Notes: generated from the sequence alone by a model not told the origin. 64,000 nt of DNA from Flavobacteriales bacterium (GCA_016718655.1 JADKCV010000006.1:1-64000); one strand, 5' to 3'; positions 1-8,670 are shown, counted from the first letter of the stretch. Numbers and translations are program-made.

Positions 1-939
1 GGTCCAGCACGGTGCGGCCCTGGGCATCGAGCACGCGGATGTGGATGTCCTGTAGCTCGCCCAGCTGCTCGATGCGGAAGCCCGCCTCGGCGCTGGTGGG
101 GTTGGGGGCCAGGAGGAAGGTGGTGGTCGGCGCGGGCGCATCGGCCACGCCCACCGTTCCGGTGATGGTGGTATCCATGTTCACCACCACGCCGAAGGAA
201 GGCCCCCAGGCGCCATCATCGTCCTGTGCGCGCATCCACAGCACGTTGATGCCGGCCAGGACCGGGCCCGGGATGCCCCCGCCTACAAAAGCCTCCAGCG
301 CCTGGTCGAAGTCACCGTCCGCCGCCAGCAGGGGGGCGCCTGCGCCGAAGCCGGGGTCGGTATTGAACCAGCACTCCGCCGCGGAAACGTGGATGGTGGG
401 GAAGGTGACGCTGCTGCTGAGCACCTCCACTACGATGCCAAAGGGGGCGCTCCACGCGCCGTTCACATCCAGGGTCCGCAGGTTCAGCGTGTGCAGGCCG
501 GGGGCCGGCAGCGAAGTGATGTCGGCGCCGATGGCCTCCAGGGCGCTGTTGTAGTTGCCGTCCAGGGCGAAGAGGGGGCTGCCGCTGCCTTGGCCGGGGT
601 CGTGTCCCAGTAGTACTCGCCCTCGCTCAGCTGGATGTCCGGGAAGGACAGGGTGCCGGGCAGGACCTCCAGCAGGGTGCGGAAGACGGGGCCCCAGTTG
701 CCATCCTCATCACGGGCGCGGATGGAGAAGGTGTGCGCACCTGGTGCGGGCAGGGTGGCGGTCTGCGCCAGCACCAGCTCCAGGGCCTGGCCGTAGCTGC
801 CGTCCACGGCCACCAGCGGGGTGCCGTTGCCCGGGCCGGGGTCCGCATCCCAGAAATACTCGGTGTTCAGCAGCCCGGTCTGGGCCGTGAGCGTGCTGCA
901 CCACAGCAGCAGCGGGAGAAGGAGGGAAGGTGTGCGCAT
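1..939 (-). pseudogene. T9SS-sorted repeat protein, frameshifted, runs off window start
   Basis: Secreted protein starting MRTPSLLLPLLLWCS, a clear signal peptide. It carries three copies of a repeat of roughly 70 residues opening with W/F-x-A/T-D-P-G (EYFWDADPG, EYYWDT-DPG, CWFNTDPG), each containing DxDGxWGP-like segments. The product ends in a T9SS type A sorting domain (APNPTSAEAGF, then IRVLDAQGRTVLD) that continues past base 1. The reading frame breaks at 601/602: the second repeat reads WDT-TPAKA, while the next frame reads DPGQGSGSP onward without a stop. Restoring one base in the ACN codon before GAC repairs it. It begins 11 bp after the beta-helix gene and is probably in an operon with it. 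The break may be a sequencing error or a real mutation; function is unknown beyond cell-surface export. Confidence 0.75.
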
Positions 940-950
940 GTGCAGCCGGA

Positions 951-2183
951 TCAACGGTCGAAGGCCACGCCCTTCACCCGCAGGGTGGCGCCGGAACGGA
1001 CGTTGAAGGGATGCCCCGTGAGGTAGACCCGCGCCGCACCGGTGTGCAGGGGGTGGAAGTTGGTGAGCGTGTAGGACCCGCCATAGGCACCGGCATCGCC
1101 GAGCGTGAGGTCCAGGTCGCTGAGCACCGGCGCCGGGTTGCCGCCATCGATGCAGGCCGGGGCGTTGGCGAAGGTGCCGTCGCCGTTCAGCTCGATGCCT
1201 TGGTTGGTGGTGTTGTTGGAAACGAAGGTGAAGTCGGGCGAGACCGGTACGCTGATGTTGCTGGAGACGTGGTTGAAGTAGACGTTGATCTGCCCCTGGT
1301 TGCCGCTGTCCTTGTTGATGCCCCGGTTGGTGCCGCTCCAGGTGGCCGTCACCGCGTTGTTCATCACCTCCCACACGCTGCCGGGGTTGGTGTTGGCCAT
1401 GTTGATGCCGTAGGTGGTGAACTGCCCGGTGTAGGCCAGGACGGTGTTGTTCCAGATCAGGTTGGGCACGCCGGCCTCGTTGCCCTCATACACCTCGATG
1501 CCCATCCACCCGTGCTGGATGAAGTTGTTGCGGATGTGCAGCACCTGGCTCTGGGAGTTGGAGTAGATCCCTTCGTAGCTCACGGCGCTGATCACCTTGT
1601 TGCCGATGATGGCACAGGTGTCCAGCGGGAAGCCCGATGCGTTGCCGTTGATGCTGATGCCTTCATCGGCGATGGCCGAGGCATTGATGTCGCAGCCCAC
1701 CACGTTGCCGTAGTTGATGGACACCGAACCGTTCGCGAGCGTGCAGCCCACCACATCCACATCGAAGTTGTTGTTGTTCAACGCCAGGATACCGTTCACG
1801 AAGTAGCTGTCCAGGATGCGCACCTTGGTGCCGCGCACCGCCCCGCCGACCGCGAAGCCGACGCCGCCCGCCGTGTTGCGCATGCCGATGATGGTGACCT
1901 CACGCCCGGCGGCACCGGTGATGGTGTAGGTGCCCTGCACGTAGAAGTAGTCGTCGTTGGTGAAGCTCAGGAACTGGAGGCTGGCGTTCACGGTGATGTT
2001 CTCGATCCAGGGGATGTTGCCGGCCCGGTTCTTCACGATGATGCGGTCGCCATCCACGGCGGCGGCCACGGCGGCGGTGATGTTGGCATAGGCCGGTGCC
2101 TGGCCGAACTCCTCCACGATCCGATCGGTGGCGAAGGCAGCGGGGGAGAACACCAAGGCGAACAAAGCGACGAACGATCTCAT
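951..2183 (-). CDS. Exported right-handed parallel beta-helix protein
   Basis: The 410-residue product starts with a signal peptide (MRSFVALFALVFSPAAFA). The rest is a solenoid of short, Asn/Gly/Val/Ile-rich rungs (GISINGNASG, IHIRNNF-like, WNNTVLAY), the pattern of pectate-lyase-like right-handed beta-helices. No catalytic triad or lyase motif was recognised, and no T9SS sorting domain follows, so it may stay periplasmic or depend on the neighbouring T9SS protein. It lies immediately upstream of that gene in the same direction, suggesting co-transcription. Substrate unknown; a polysaccharide- or surface-binding role is inference from the fold only. Confidence 0.8.
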   Translation of the reverse strand: MRSFVALFALVFSPAAFATDRIVEEFGQAPAYANITAAVAAAVDGDRIIVKNRAGNIPWIENITVNASLQFLSFTNDDYFYVQGTYTITGAAGREVTIIGMRNTAGGVGFAVGGAVRGTKVRILDSYFVNGILALNNNNFDVDVVGCTLANGSVSINYGNVVGCDINASAIADEGISINGNASGFPLDTCAIIGNKVISAVSYEGIYSNSQSQVLHIRNNFIQHGWMGIEVYEGNEAGVPNLIWNNTVLAYTGQFTTYGINMANTNPGSVWEVMNNAVTATWSGTNRGINKDSGNQGQINVYFNHVSSNISVPVSPDFTFVSNNTTNQGIELNGDGTFANAPACIDGGNPAPVLSDLDLTLGDAGAYGGSYTLTNFHPLHTGAARVYLTGHPFNVRSGATLRVKGVAFDR

Positions 2184-2516
2184 GGTCGTGGGGGTGGGTT
2201 GATCGGCGGCGAAGGTAAACGGACACCTTTAGATCGGAGCTTATCACTGAACAACCTGCGGCACCCGCTGTCGGACCCCATGCGTTTGCGTTCGCTATGG
2301 ATGTTAGACATAGTGAGTGGTCATGTGGAGCTTCCAGACCTGGCGTAGGTGGTCTCACCGGGATCGTGCGTTCCGGAGCGGAACACGCGGGCCTGATCAG
2401 GTGATGGTCGCCAAAGACTTTGCTACATTCGGGACTTGGTGATCGTTCGCCAGGTACCTCAGGATGAGCCGGGCTTCATGGGAGCAGGATCGGAAGGTTG
2501 AACGACCAGCAGAAGA
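2184..2516. other. Intergenic, no gene seen
   Basis: GC-rich sequence between the beta-helix gene and the AT-rich cassette. Open frames here are shadows with no family resemblance. No convincing hairpin or promoter was found. Confidence 0.5.
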
Positions 2517-2618
2517 GTTAGGCTTTTGTGCCCTCGATAGTGGGATAGAGCTACTTGCTAAGGACGAAATAGACGTACATGGTCATACAATCCACCAGTT
2601 AGCCCCAATTATTAAACG

Positions 2619-3167
2619 ATGCATGCAATTGACGATATTCTCTATTACGGGCAATTTGTTCTGATTGGGTCATTCATTGCAGGAATAATTGGCATGCCAT
2701 TTTTAGTGAGAGCAACAAAGAAGGAAAGCGATGTGACAACTAAAGAGTTGGCATACTCAATTATTGCCGTCGCCCAAGTATTTCTGGTGTGGTTCTCCTT
2801 TTACGAAGCAACGGACTATATGCAACAAGAAGCTAGAAAAGAGGTGTTAGAATTATTAAAGAGAGAAGATTTAAGAATCTTTGTATACCATTCACAACTT
2901 ACAGACCGGACAAAGGAGGTAGTTTTACATGAGCTTCTTCATTTGAAGAAAATTGATGCTCACCATTCCTCTCCTACCGATGCAAAAATTATAACGCTAA
3001 AGTGTGGGAATGAACAAACGAATCTAATTTTGAAAGAAGATTCGAATGTAAAAAATGAATATTGGGTATTTTGGGACAAATACAGATCAACCACAAAGAG
3101 TGAAATCGGTAGAATACGAAGCGAACAAATCGAGAGAACTTTGACTAAAAATGGGGACTGGGGCTAA
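2619..3167 (+). CDS. Small AT-rich membrane protein (cassette ORF)
   Basis: 182 residues. Two hydrophobic segments near the N-terminus (about residues 8-28, FVLIGSFIAGIIGMPFLV; and about 45-62, LAYSIIAVAQVFLVWFSF) precede a soluble C-terminal region of about 120 residues that is rich in Lys, Glu and His. No known domain was recognised. Codon choice and GC content differ strongly from all flanking genes, a sign of horizontal acquisition. The start ATGCATGCAATTG was chosen because the hydrophobic segments follow directly. The stop overlaps the attC-like site, supporting cassette origin. Confidence 0.65.
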   Translation: MHAIDDILYYGQFVLIGSFIAGIIGMPFLVRATKKESDVTTKELAYSIIAVAQVFLVWFSFYEATDYMQQEARKEVLELLKREDLRIFVYHSQLTDRTKEVVLHELLHLKKIDAHHSSPTDAKIITLKCGNEQTNLILKEDSNVKNEYWVFWDKYRSTTKSEIGRIRSEQIERTLTKNGDWG

Positions 3168-3284
3168 CATGCGCTTGCCGCAAGCCGCCCTCGTCCCGGT
3201 GCCAACTCCCGTTGAAGTGATGATACCTTCGTCCAGGAACAAGATCACGAAAGGCGGCCTGCGGCAAGCGCAGGAACGTTAGCG
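3162..3284 (+). other. attC-like recombination site
   Basis: Outer boxes GGCTAAC (3162-3168) and GTTAGCG (3278-3284) pair over six bases. Inside them, 3171-3189 pairs with 3254-3272 over 19 positions with one mismatch (GCGCTTGCCGC against GCGGCAAGCGC), leaving short asymmetric spacers AT and AGGAAC. The 63-base terminal loop gives a total near 123 bases, in the range of long attC sites. The outer right box deviates from GTTRRRY at one position. Confidence 0.5.
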
Positions 3285-3304
3285 GCCATTTCAACATCCG
3301 CAGG

Positions 3305-3418
3305 CTCTCCGTCCTCGGGACCCTTCGGCCTCTTAGCCGCACACACCCACCCATCGCCGATAGCCGCATCATTGGTCCACCAAGGTACACAACGATGCAT
3401 TCACGATGGTGCCCCAAT
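3305..3418 (+). repeat. Dispersed intergenic repeat, copy 1
   Basis: About 114 bases, nearly identical to 6715-6830. The element starts with TCTCCGTCCTCGGGACCC and includes TTAGCCGCACACACCCACCC. An inverted partial copy of the inner end lies just downstream of the RAYT transposase gene near 12.93 kb. Non-coding. Confidence 0.8.
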
Positions 3419-3483
3419 CAAAGCTGCGCCGGATCTTCCGCCGTACGGCGGAGAACCTGCGCGTTGTAGGGTGATACCGCAGT

Positions 3484-4275
3484 CCCTTCGTTCCTCAGGA
3501 GACCCTGCGGAGGTTTGATGAAGAATGAAGAATGATAAATGGTGAATGAAGGATCATTGATGTTCGGGGAAGGTCGATCGAACACCTGCTGCGACACCCT
3601 TCGGGGTCGTGAACCCCACATCCCATCCCTGTTCAATATGCTGTGACCCCTCCGGGGTCATCCCTTTAAGGACGGGGCTATGACCCCGGAGGGGTCACAG
3701 CATATAGCCCGAAGGGCGTCGACGCATGATGTGCGCGTTCGACCCCGAAGGGTGTCGCAGCAGGTATTCAGGTCAGCATGGACTCACGCAAGCCCCAAGT
3801 ACACGATCGTTTCTTTTTCAAACCTGCGCCGGGTCTCCGTCCTCGGGGCGCTGGGCGTAATGGGGGAATGCCGCAGGGTCCTTTCGTTCCTCAGGAGACC
3901 CTGCGGAGGTTTGATGAAGAATGAAGAATGATAAATGGTGAATGAAGGATCATTGATGTTCGGGGAAGGTCGATCGAACACCTGCTGCGACACCCTTCGG
4001 GGTCGTGAACCCCACATCCCATTCCTGTTCAACATGCTGTGACCCCTATGGGGTCATCCCTTTAAGGACGGGGTTATGACCCCGGAGGGGTCACAGCATA
4101 TAGCCCGAAGGGCGTCGACGCATGTTGTGCGCGTTCGACCCCGAAGGGTGTCGCAGCAGGTATTCAGGTCAGCATGGACCTACGCAAGCCCCAAGTACAC
4201 GAACGTTCCATTTTCATGCGCCGGATCTCCGTCCTCGGGGCGCTGGGCGATATGGGGTGATATCTCGGGATTGCA
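3484..4275 (+). repeat. 396-bp tandem duplication with nested perfect palindromes
   Basis: Two direct copies offset by 396 bases. Each copy contains an outer 26-bp perfect inverted repeat (3584-3609 with 3740-3765; 3980-4005 with 4136-4161). Nested inside is a second palindrome: in copy A a perfect 24-bp stem with a 20-base loop (3637-3660 with 3681-3704), in copy B the same stem with two mismatches (4034-4056 with 4078-4100). The arms contain GACCCC/GGGGTC cores. The left part carries AATGA-rich simple repeats. No ORF with family resemblance is present across this 1.2-kb gene-free stretch. Confidence 0.85.
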
Positions 4276-4352
4276 TGTGCCTTCCGGCATTAAGGTTCGT
4301 TCCTCAAGAGACCCAGCGTGGAGCTAGTGCAGGATGTCGAGGAAGATTTGGA

Positions 4353-5936
4353 TCATGGCTGCGCCTGCGCCTTCGAGGGCCATTCGAGTCGGTCAAGGAG
4401 GTGAACGAACTCGACGATGTTGCTCGTGGTGAAGCTGAGCGGTCGTGGTGTCAATGGCTCGCCCATCCACAGGCGCTGGATGCTGATGCCGACCTTGCCC
4501 TGTGTTACACGGTAGGCGATGAGCAGAGCGCTTCTGTTCTCCGGGACAGGACCGGTGGTCAGCTTGCCTTGTCCATCAGGTTCAAGACGGACCAGGGTGT
4601 GCGGCTTCAAGGTCAGGAAGAATGCCTCTTCGTCTCCCGGGGGATCGTCGACGGTGATGGTGCGGACCGCAGTGGTCTCGGCGGGAAGCAGGGGGCGACA
4701 AACCCCCGCCCAGCCCAATAGCACGCCCCCAACGAACGCCTTCCACCCATCTGCTTTCAGCCGATCCATACTCCTTTGCCATGTTTGGACGATCCCCTGT
4801 TTCTCTTGGTTCCATTCATCGGTCGCTTGGAGATAGGCGGCGATCGCTGCAGCGTAGCGCGTGCTGTCCGTCACATACTGGGCGCGCAATGCGGCATGGA
4901 CCTGCTTGGCGTTGATCCGTTCGGCATGGGTGCCACGGCGGTCGGGCGGCGAAGGTGCCTCCGGTTCCGGCCCCGGCACTAGGTCCTTGAACTTGGGCTC
5001 CGGAGGGATCCGGGGTGCAGCTTCCATGAAGGGCTCAATTCCACCGTGCCTTGCATAGGCGATGATCGTCCAATGCCCCCATCCCGGTTTCGTCCATTGG
5101 GCCCCGTCCTCGCTCCAATACACGCCCTCGTACCACAGCTGTTCATGCGTCGGGATCGCGAGCAGCACCCCGTGACTGAGCAACCGCAAGGGAGCATTCG
5201 CTGCGTCGTAGAAGCGCACGCTTGCCATGCCCAACGTGGCGAGCACGTGGTCAGGGCTGCGTGTGGAAAGCCGATGCGCCATCATGGCGGCCCGGTCAGG
5301 GGCCTCGATGAGCTCGATGGTGAACGGTTCCGTCACATGGCGCAACAGGCTGTCCTGGGGCTGTTCTTGGCCCCGGAAGACCACTTGGGTCCCATAACGA
5401 CCGGTGTACACCTCCTTGGCCCCAGGGCTGTGAACGAACCGTTGCACCGACCCCCGCATCAAGGCGTGGCGGAGGTCCTCCGTATCGGTGAAGGTCCGCG
5501 GCGCATAGGTTATCCGTACACTGCGATCAAGGAGGGTGTCAGGCCGCTGCAGGAGTGATCTCATTTCATCACGCAACTCTCTTGACTGAAAGACGATGAC
5601 ATCAAGTCTTGGGACATGCTGCCGGATCAACGCACGGCGTACCGCCTTCGCCCGGGCTTGGGACTGGTCCTTGTTGGCGAGGTAGAAGCTTGTGCTGTCC
5701 GAAAAGCCCTGGACAAAGAACACATGGCCTGGAAGCAGGGTCACCCCCGCGCGGAACGCGGTCAACTGGCTGTCGGCCTCGGCGGTCATCGCCGTGGAGC
5801 CAACCGGAAAGTGGATGGTCACTTCCGGAAATCCGCTCTGCGCAGCGCACAGACCGATCCGGGCCGCACCGCCTACCAGCAGGCTCCACCGAATTCCCGC
5901 AACGAATGCAACCAATGTGCGCAACGTGTGTGGCAT
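4353..5936 (-). CDS. Exported OmpA-like domain protein of unknown role
   Basis: About 527 residues from the start MPHTLRTLVAFVAG, which places a signal-like hydrophobic segment at the N-terminus. Residues about 40-110 resemble an OmpA C-terminal-like peptidoglycan-associated domain: VTIHFPVGSTAMTAEADSQL, then a VQGFSDS turn, then an RAKAVRRAL helix. Unusually this domain is at the N-terminus. The middle region is unfamiliar, with a Pro-rich linker (GPEPEAPSPP) and a charged helical stretch. A hydrophobic GGVLLGWAGVC segment precedes a small beta-rich C-terminus. No T9SS domain. It is divergent from the toxin-antitoxin pair upstream. Confidence 0.65.
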   Translation of the reverse strand: MPHTLRTLVAFVAGIRWSLLVGGAARIGLCAAQSGFPEVTIHFPVGSTAMTAEADSQLTAFRAGVTLLPGHVFFVQGFSDSTSFYLANKDQSQARAKAVRRALIRQHVPRLDVIVFQSRELRDEMRSLLQRPDTLLDRSVRITYAPRTFTDTEDLRHALMRGSVQRFVHSPGAKEVYTGRYGTQVVFRGQEQPQDSLLRHVTEPFTIELIEAPDRAAMMAHRLSTRSPDHVLATLGMASVRFYDAANAPLRLLSHGVLLAIPTHEQLWYEGVYWSEDGAQWTKPGWGHWTIIAYARHGGIEPFMEAAPRIPPEPKFKDLVPGPEPEAPSPPDRRGTHAERINAKQVHAALRAQYVTDSTRYAAAIAAYLQATDEWNQEKQGIVQTWQRSMDRLKADGWKAFVGGVLLGWAGVCRPLLPAETTAVRTITVDDPPGDEEAFFLTLKPHTLVRLEPDGQGKLTTGPVPENRSALLIAYRVTQGKVGISIQRLWMGEPLTPRPLSFTTSNIVEFVHLLDRLEWPSKAQAQP

Positions 5937-5993
5937 GGCTGTGCAGGTCGGAAATGTAGCGCATCCCACAACGCCTTCGGCTACTGCAAACCT

Positions 5994-6030
5994 GCGCCGG
6001 GTCTTCCGCCTTACGGTGGAGACCCGGCGC
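5994..6030. repeat. REP-like hairpin in divergent intergenic region
   Basis: Arms 5994-6010 and 6015-6030 form a near-perfect stem around a four-base loop (GCGCCGGGTC against GACCCGGCGC). The block through about 6080 resembles 3423-3500, so it belongs to the same dispersed intergenic family that surrounds the RAYT gene. Confidence 0.65.
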
Positions 6031-6094
6031 GTTGTGGGGTGTTACCGCAGGGTCACTTCGTTCCTTAGTAGAGCCAGCGGGTTTGAAAGGATCC

Positions 6095-6102
6095 TATCTT
6101 TG
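6095..6102 (+). promoter_or_regulatory. Bacteroidota -7 box (TATCTTTG)
   Basis: Perfect match to TAnnTTTG ending five bases before the ATG of the antitoxin candidate. The position implies a leaderless or nearly leaderless transcript. No clear -33 element was seen. Confidence 0.5.
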
Positions 6103-6107
6103 GGTTC

Positions 6108-6332
6108 ATGGCCAAGACCCCACGAAAAACCGGCACGCGCAAGCCCAGCGCGAAGGCCCCCGAGGGTGAGGTGAGCGAGCCACAGGCTCCATATGTCGCG
6201 AAGCCTGCGAAGGGCGCCAAGTCCACGGCCCTGAAGCAGAAGGGTTATGATGCGCGGCGCTACACGGGCATGATCCCCGGCATCGCCGAGCGTATGAAGG
6301 AGTACGTGAAGCACATGCGTGATGAGCGATGA
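6108..6332 (+). CDS. Putative antitoxin partner of PIN toxin
   Basis: 74 residues: a Lys/Arg/Pro-rich disordered N-terminal half (MAKTPRKTGTRKPSAK) and a helical C-terminal half (IAERMKEYVKHMRDER). It overlaps the PIN-domain gene by 11 bases and shares its promoter, the usual arrangement of VapBC-type antitoxins. No recognised DNA-binding fold (AbrB, RHH, Phd) was visible, so the antitoxin role rests on context alone. It could instead be a small chromatin-like basic protein. Confidence 0.6.
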   Translation: MAKTPRKTGTRKPSAKAPEGEVSEPQAPYVAKPAKGAKSTALKQKGYDARRYTGMIPGIAERMKEYVKHMRDER

Positions 6333-6690
6333 ACGGGTGTTGGTGGATACCAATGTGCTTATCCATCAGATCAACGGGGATGCCGCCATCGAGAAGCTCC
6401 TGCAAGGAAAGAAGGTGCACATCTCGTTCATCACGGAAGTCGAACTACTGAGCTTTCCCGGATACACGGTAGAAGAACGTGCTGCCGTCAAGGCTTGGCT
6501 GAAGGAGTTCGTTATCAGCGACGTCAACGCAGGCATCAAGACGATCGCCATCGACCTGCGGTCCCGCTACCACCTGAAACTTGCCGACGCCTTCGTGGCC
6601 GCGACCGCCGCACACTGGCACATCCCCCTGATCACGCAGGACAAGCATTTCCGGAAACTGAAGGGGGAGGTGGAGTTGAGGGAAGTGTAA
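6322..6690 (+). CDS. PIN-domain ribonuclease (VapC-like toxin)
   Basis: About 122 residues, the normal size of a VapC toxin. The acidic PIN residues are present: VLVDTNVLI (first Asp), FITEVELLSF (Glu), LKLADAFVAATA (Asp) and LITQDKHF (last Asp). VapC toxins are Mg-dependent RNases that cleave tRNA or rRNA. A GTG three bases upstream is an alternative start; the ATG was chosen. The gene overlaps the upstream small basic protein, consistent with translational coupling of a type II toxin-antitoxin pair. Target RNA cannot be predicted. Confidence 0.85.
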   Translation: MSDERVLVDTNVLIHQINGDAAIEKLLQGKKVHISFITEVELLSFPGYTVEERAAVKAWLKEFVISDVNAGIKTIAIDLRSRYHLKLADAFVAATAAHWHIPLITQDKHFRKLKGEVELREV

Positions 6691-6714
6691 GGGTCAGCGT
6701 TCAACCCTGCGCCG

Positions 6715-6830
6715 GGTCTCCGTCCTCGGGACCCTTCGGCCTCTTAGCCGCACACACCCACCCATCGCTGATAGCCGCATCATTGGTCCTCCAAGGTACA
6801 CAACCACGCATTCACCAGGGTGCCCCATTC
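6715..6830 (+). repeat. Dispersed intergenic repeat, copy 2
   Basis: Nearly identical to 3305-3418, with scattered substitutions. It is followed by another partial family member (TGCGTCGGGGCTCTGTCC) and an 11-G homopolymer (6868-6878). It lies between the PIN toxin gene and the convergent S41 peptidase gene. Confidence 0.8.
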
Positions 6831-6933
6831 GATCCTGCGTCGGGGCTCTGTCCACGGGAGAGCCTGCGGGGGGGGGGGAGAAAAGGAAGGGAATGAAAAA
6901 AGATGCCCCGAGACAGCTGCCGGACACCGAAGG

Positions 6934-8670
6934 CTATTCGGCGATGAGACCCAAGGTGAAGTCCCTCACCGGATCCTCACCCTTCAAGTATGTGTCGATG
7001 GTCTGTGGGATGGTATGATCGGGCAGGATGCCGGTCTCGTCCGGTAGCCCGGTGGCGGTGGTGATATGGGTGCCGGTGGCCACGTAGAATTCCAGTTGGG
7101 TATGGGTGAGGCGGCAGGTGGTGGACCCACCGGTACAGAACTGGTTGGAGCCAAGCTCCTCGCCCACGATCACCCCCAGGTCATGCGCCTTCACCAGGGA
7201 CATGAAATGCCCGGTGGTGGAGTTGCCGTTGCCATCGATCATGAAGTAGAGCTTGCCGCTGTAAGCGTTCTTGAAGGGCACTTGGATGCCTTCCTCCTCG
7301 TCGTACAGGGCACTGGCGAAATAGCGGAACGGCTGGCGCATGAGGTATTTGAGCAGGTGGATGCTGGCGTGCTGCGAGCCGCCGCCGTTGTAGCGCACAT
7401 CGATGATGAGATCGGTGATGCCCTGCGCTTCGATCTCCTGGAAGCTGTTGTCGATGAAGGTCTTGAATTCCGTGAGGTTGCTCCACCAGTAGTAGCTGAA
7501 GGAGGTGATGGTGAGCAGGGCCGTCGTCTTGTTGGGCAGCACCTGGAAACAGAGCTTGTCCGGACAGGCCGGATGGACGCTGGTCTCGATGGGGATGGAC
7601 TTTGCCAGGGGTTTCAGGCGCAGCGGTGCCTTGCCGGCGATGTGCAGATCGAAGTGATCCGGGTGGTCCAGCGCAAAGGGGAGCATGACCGTGGACCAGG
7701 TGTTGAGGTCGTAGCGCTTGGATGTCTCGTTGTTGCCCTGGGCCGGAATGTGGCGGTAGATCTCCTGCACAAGGTCCTTCACCAACACCCCATTGATGCG
7801 CTGGATCTCGTCGCCCACGGCGAACCTGCTGTCCTGTACCACGCTGTCCGTGATGTACAAGTGGCCGTCCACGAAGTGCGTGCGCAGAGGAAACCGTTTG
7901 GCCGCGGGCACCAGCTGGTTCTCCAGAAAGAAGTCGCCGGTGGAGGTGTGCGAGCACTTGATGCTGGCCACGATCTCGCAACAATGCCAGTTGAACTGGG
8001 CGTATGTGGTGCTGTCGGTGATCAGCGCTTTCTTGCGCTCGATCAATTCCCGCAGGCCCTTTTCCGAAATGAACTTGAGGGCATTGGGGTGCAGTTCCAT
8101 CAGCTTGCTCCCCAGTTCGTCCAGGTCGGCGCGGTACTGCTGTACGGTGAAGACCTTGGCATAGCGGTCGGCATAGTTCTCCGCGACGCTCTGCTTGCCC
8201 TGGATCCGGTCCAGTTGGCCCATGGAACTCAGGTTGTTCGGATCCAGCTCCAAGGCCTTTTCGTAGTTGGCCACGGCTAGCACCGTGTCACCCAGTACCA
8301 GGAAGGCCTCTCCGATACAGTCGTATGCGTTGGAAGAACCCGGGAACTCGGACGCGAGCAGCTGGAACACCGCCAACGCTTCGCTGGGCTTGCCACCCCA
8401 TAGCAGCGAATAGCCGTACATGGTAAGGTCCGTCTCCTGTTGGAAGGTATGCTCCTCGAAGCGCTCCTTCTTGAGCCGATGATAGAGCGCGATACGTTCG
8501 TCGATGGGTAGTTGTCCGTTCTCCGCGAGTACCAGGCCAATGGAGGTTCTCCCCTTGCCAACCAGGCCCGCATCCGGAGGGGTGGCGGTGCCTTGTTCGC
8601 CCGGCTGAGCGTGGCAGGCGCTAACGGTGCAACAGAGCGCAAGAAGAGCGGGTCGAAGGGATGATGTCAT
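6934..8670 (-). CDS. Exported TPR/PDZ S41-family (C-terminal processing) peptidase
   Basis: 578 residues. A signal peptide with a lipobox-like end (ALCCTVSAC) suggests an outer-membrane or periplasmic lipoprotein. Residues about 85-150 contain TPR-like helices (AVANYEKALELDPNN). A PDZ-like segment follows (FAVGDEIQRINGVLV). The S41 protease core includes ITDLIIDVRYNGGGS and the serine-bearing GNSTTGHF, which matches the STTGHF signature of Bacteroidota S41 peptidases. Peptide targets are unknown. No operon partners; the flanking gene is divergent. Confidence 0.85.
   Translation of the reverse strand: MTSSLRPALLALCCTVSACHAQPGEQGTATPPDAGLVGKGRTSIGLVLAENGQLPIDERIALYHRLKKERFEEHTFQQETDLTMYGYSLLWGGKPSEALAVFQLLASEFPGSSNAYDCIGEAFLVLGDTVLAVANYEKALELDPNNLSSMGQLDRIQGKQSVAENYADRYAKVFTVQQYRADLDELGSKLMELHPNALKFISEKGLRELIERKKALITDSTTYAQFNWHCCEIVASIKCSHTSTGDFFLENQLVPAAKRFPLRTHFVDGHLYITDSVVQDSRFAVGDEIQRINGVLVKDLVQEIYRHIPAQGNNETSKRYDLNTWSTVMLPFALDHPDHFDLHIAGKAPLRLKPLAKSIPIETSVHPACPDKLCFQVLPNKTTALLTITSFSYYWWSNLTEFKTFIDNSFQEIEAQGITDLIIDVRYNGGGSQHASIHLLKYLMRQPFRYFASALYDEEEGIQVPFKNAYSGKLYFMIDGNGNSTTGHFMSLVKAHDLGVIVGEELGSNQFCTGGSTTCRLTHTQLEFYVATGTHITTATGLPDETGILPDHTIPQTIDTYLKGEDPVRDFTLGLIAE

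Larger units (their letters stand above)
2517..3284 (+). mobile_element. Solitary integron-like gene cassette (putative)
   Basis: An AT-rich block begins exactly at a GTTAGGC core-site-like heptamer (2517-2523). It contains one ORF and ends with an attC-like palindrome whose outer boxes are GCTAAC and GTTAGC. Base composition changes sharply at both ends. The ORF stop codon lies within the first box of the palindrome, the compact arrangement seen in integron cassettes. No integrase gene and no second cassette were found in the window, so this would be a lone cassette far from an integron, or a look-alike. Confidence 0.5.

Noticed and set aside
930..2348. Long + strand frame opposite the beta-helix gene (His/Val/Gly-rich)
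   Set aside because: Composition is that of an antisense shadow of a GC-rich gene; no domain, and the - strand gene has a signal peptide and clear repeats.
2464..2664. 66-residue frame across the cassette left end
   Set aside because: No family resemblance and it crosses the composition boundary at 2517; the following ORF has better membrane-protein character.
3484..4275. Tandem repeat as a CRISPR array
   Set aside because: Only two units of 396 bases with no regular short repeats and spacers, and no cas genes in the window.
7066..8280. + strand frame of 404 codons opposite the S41 peptidase
   Set aside because: Antisense shadow; the - strand frame has PDZ and S41 motifs.
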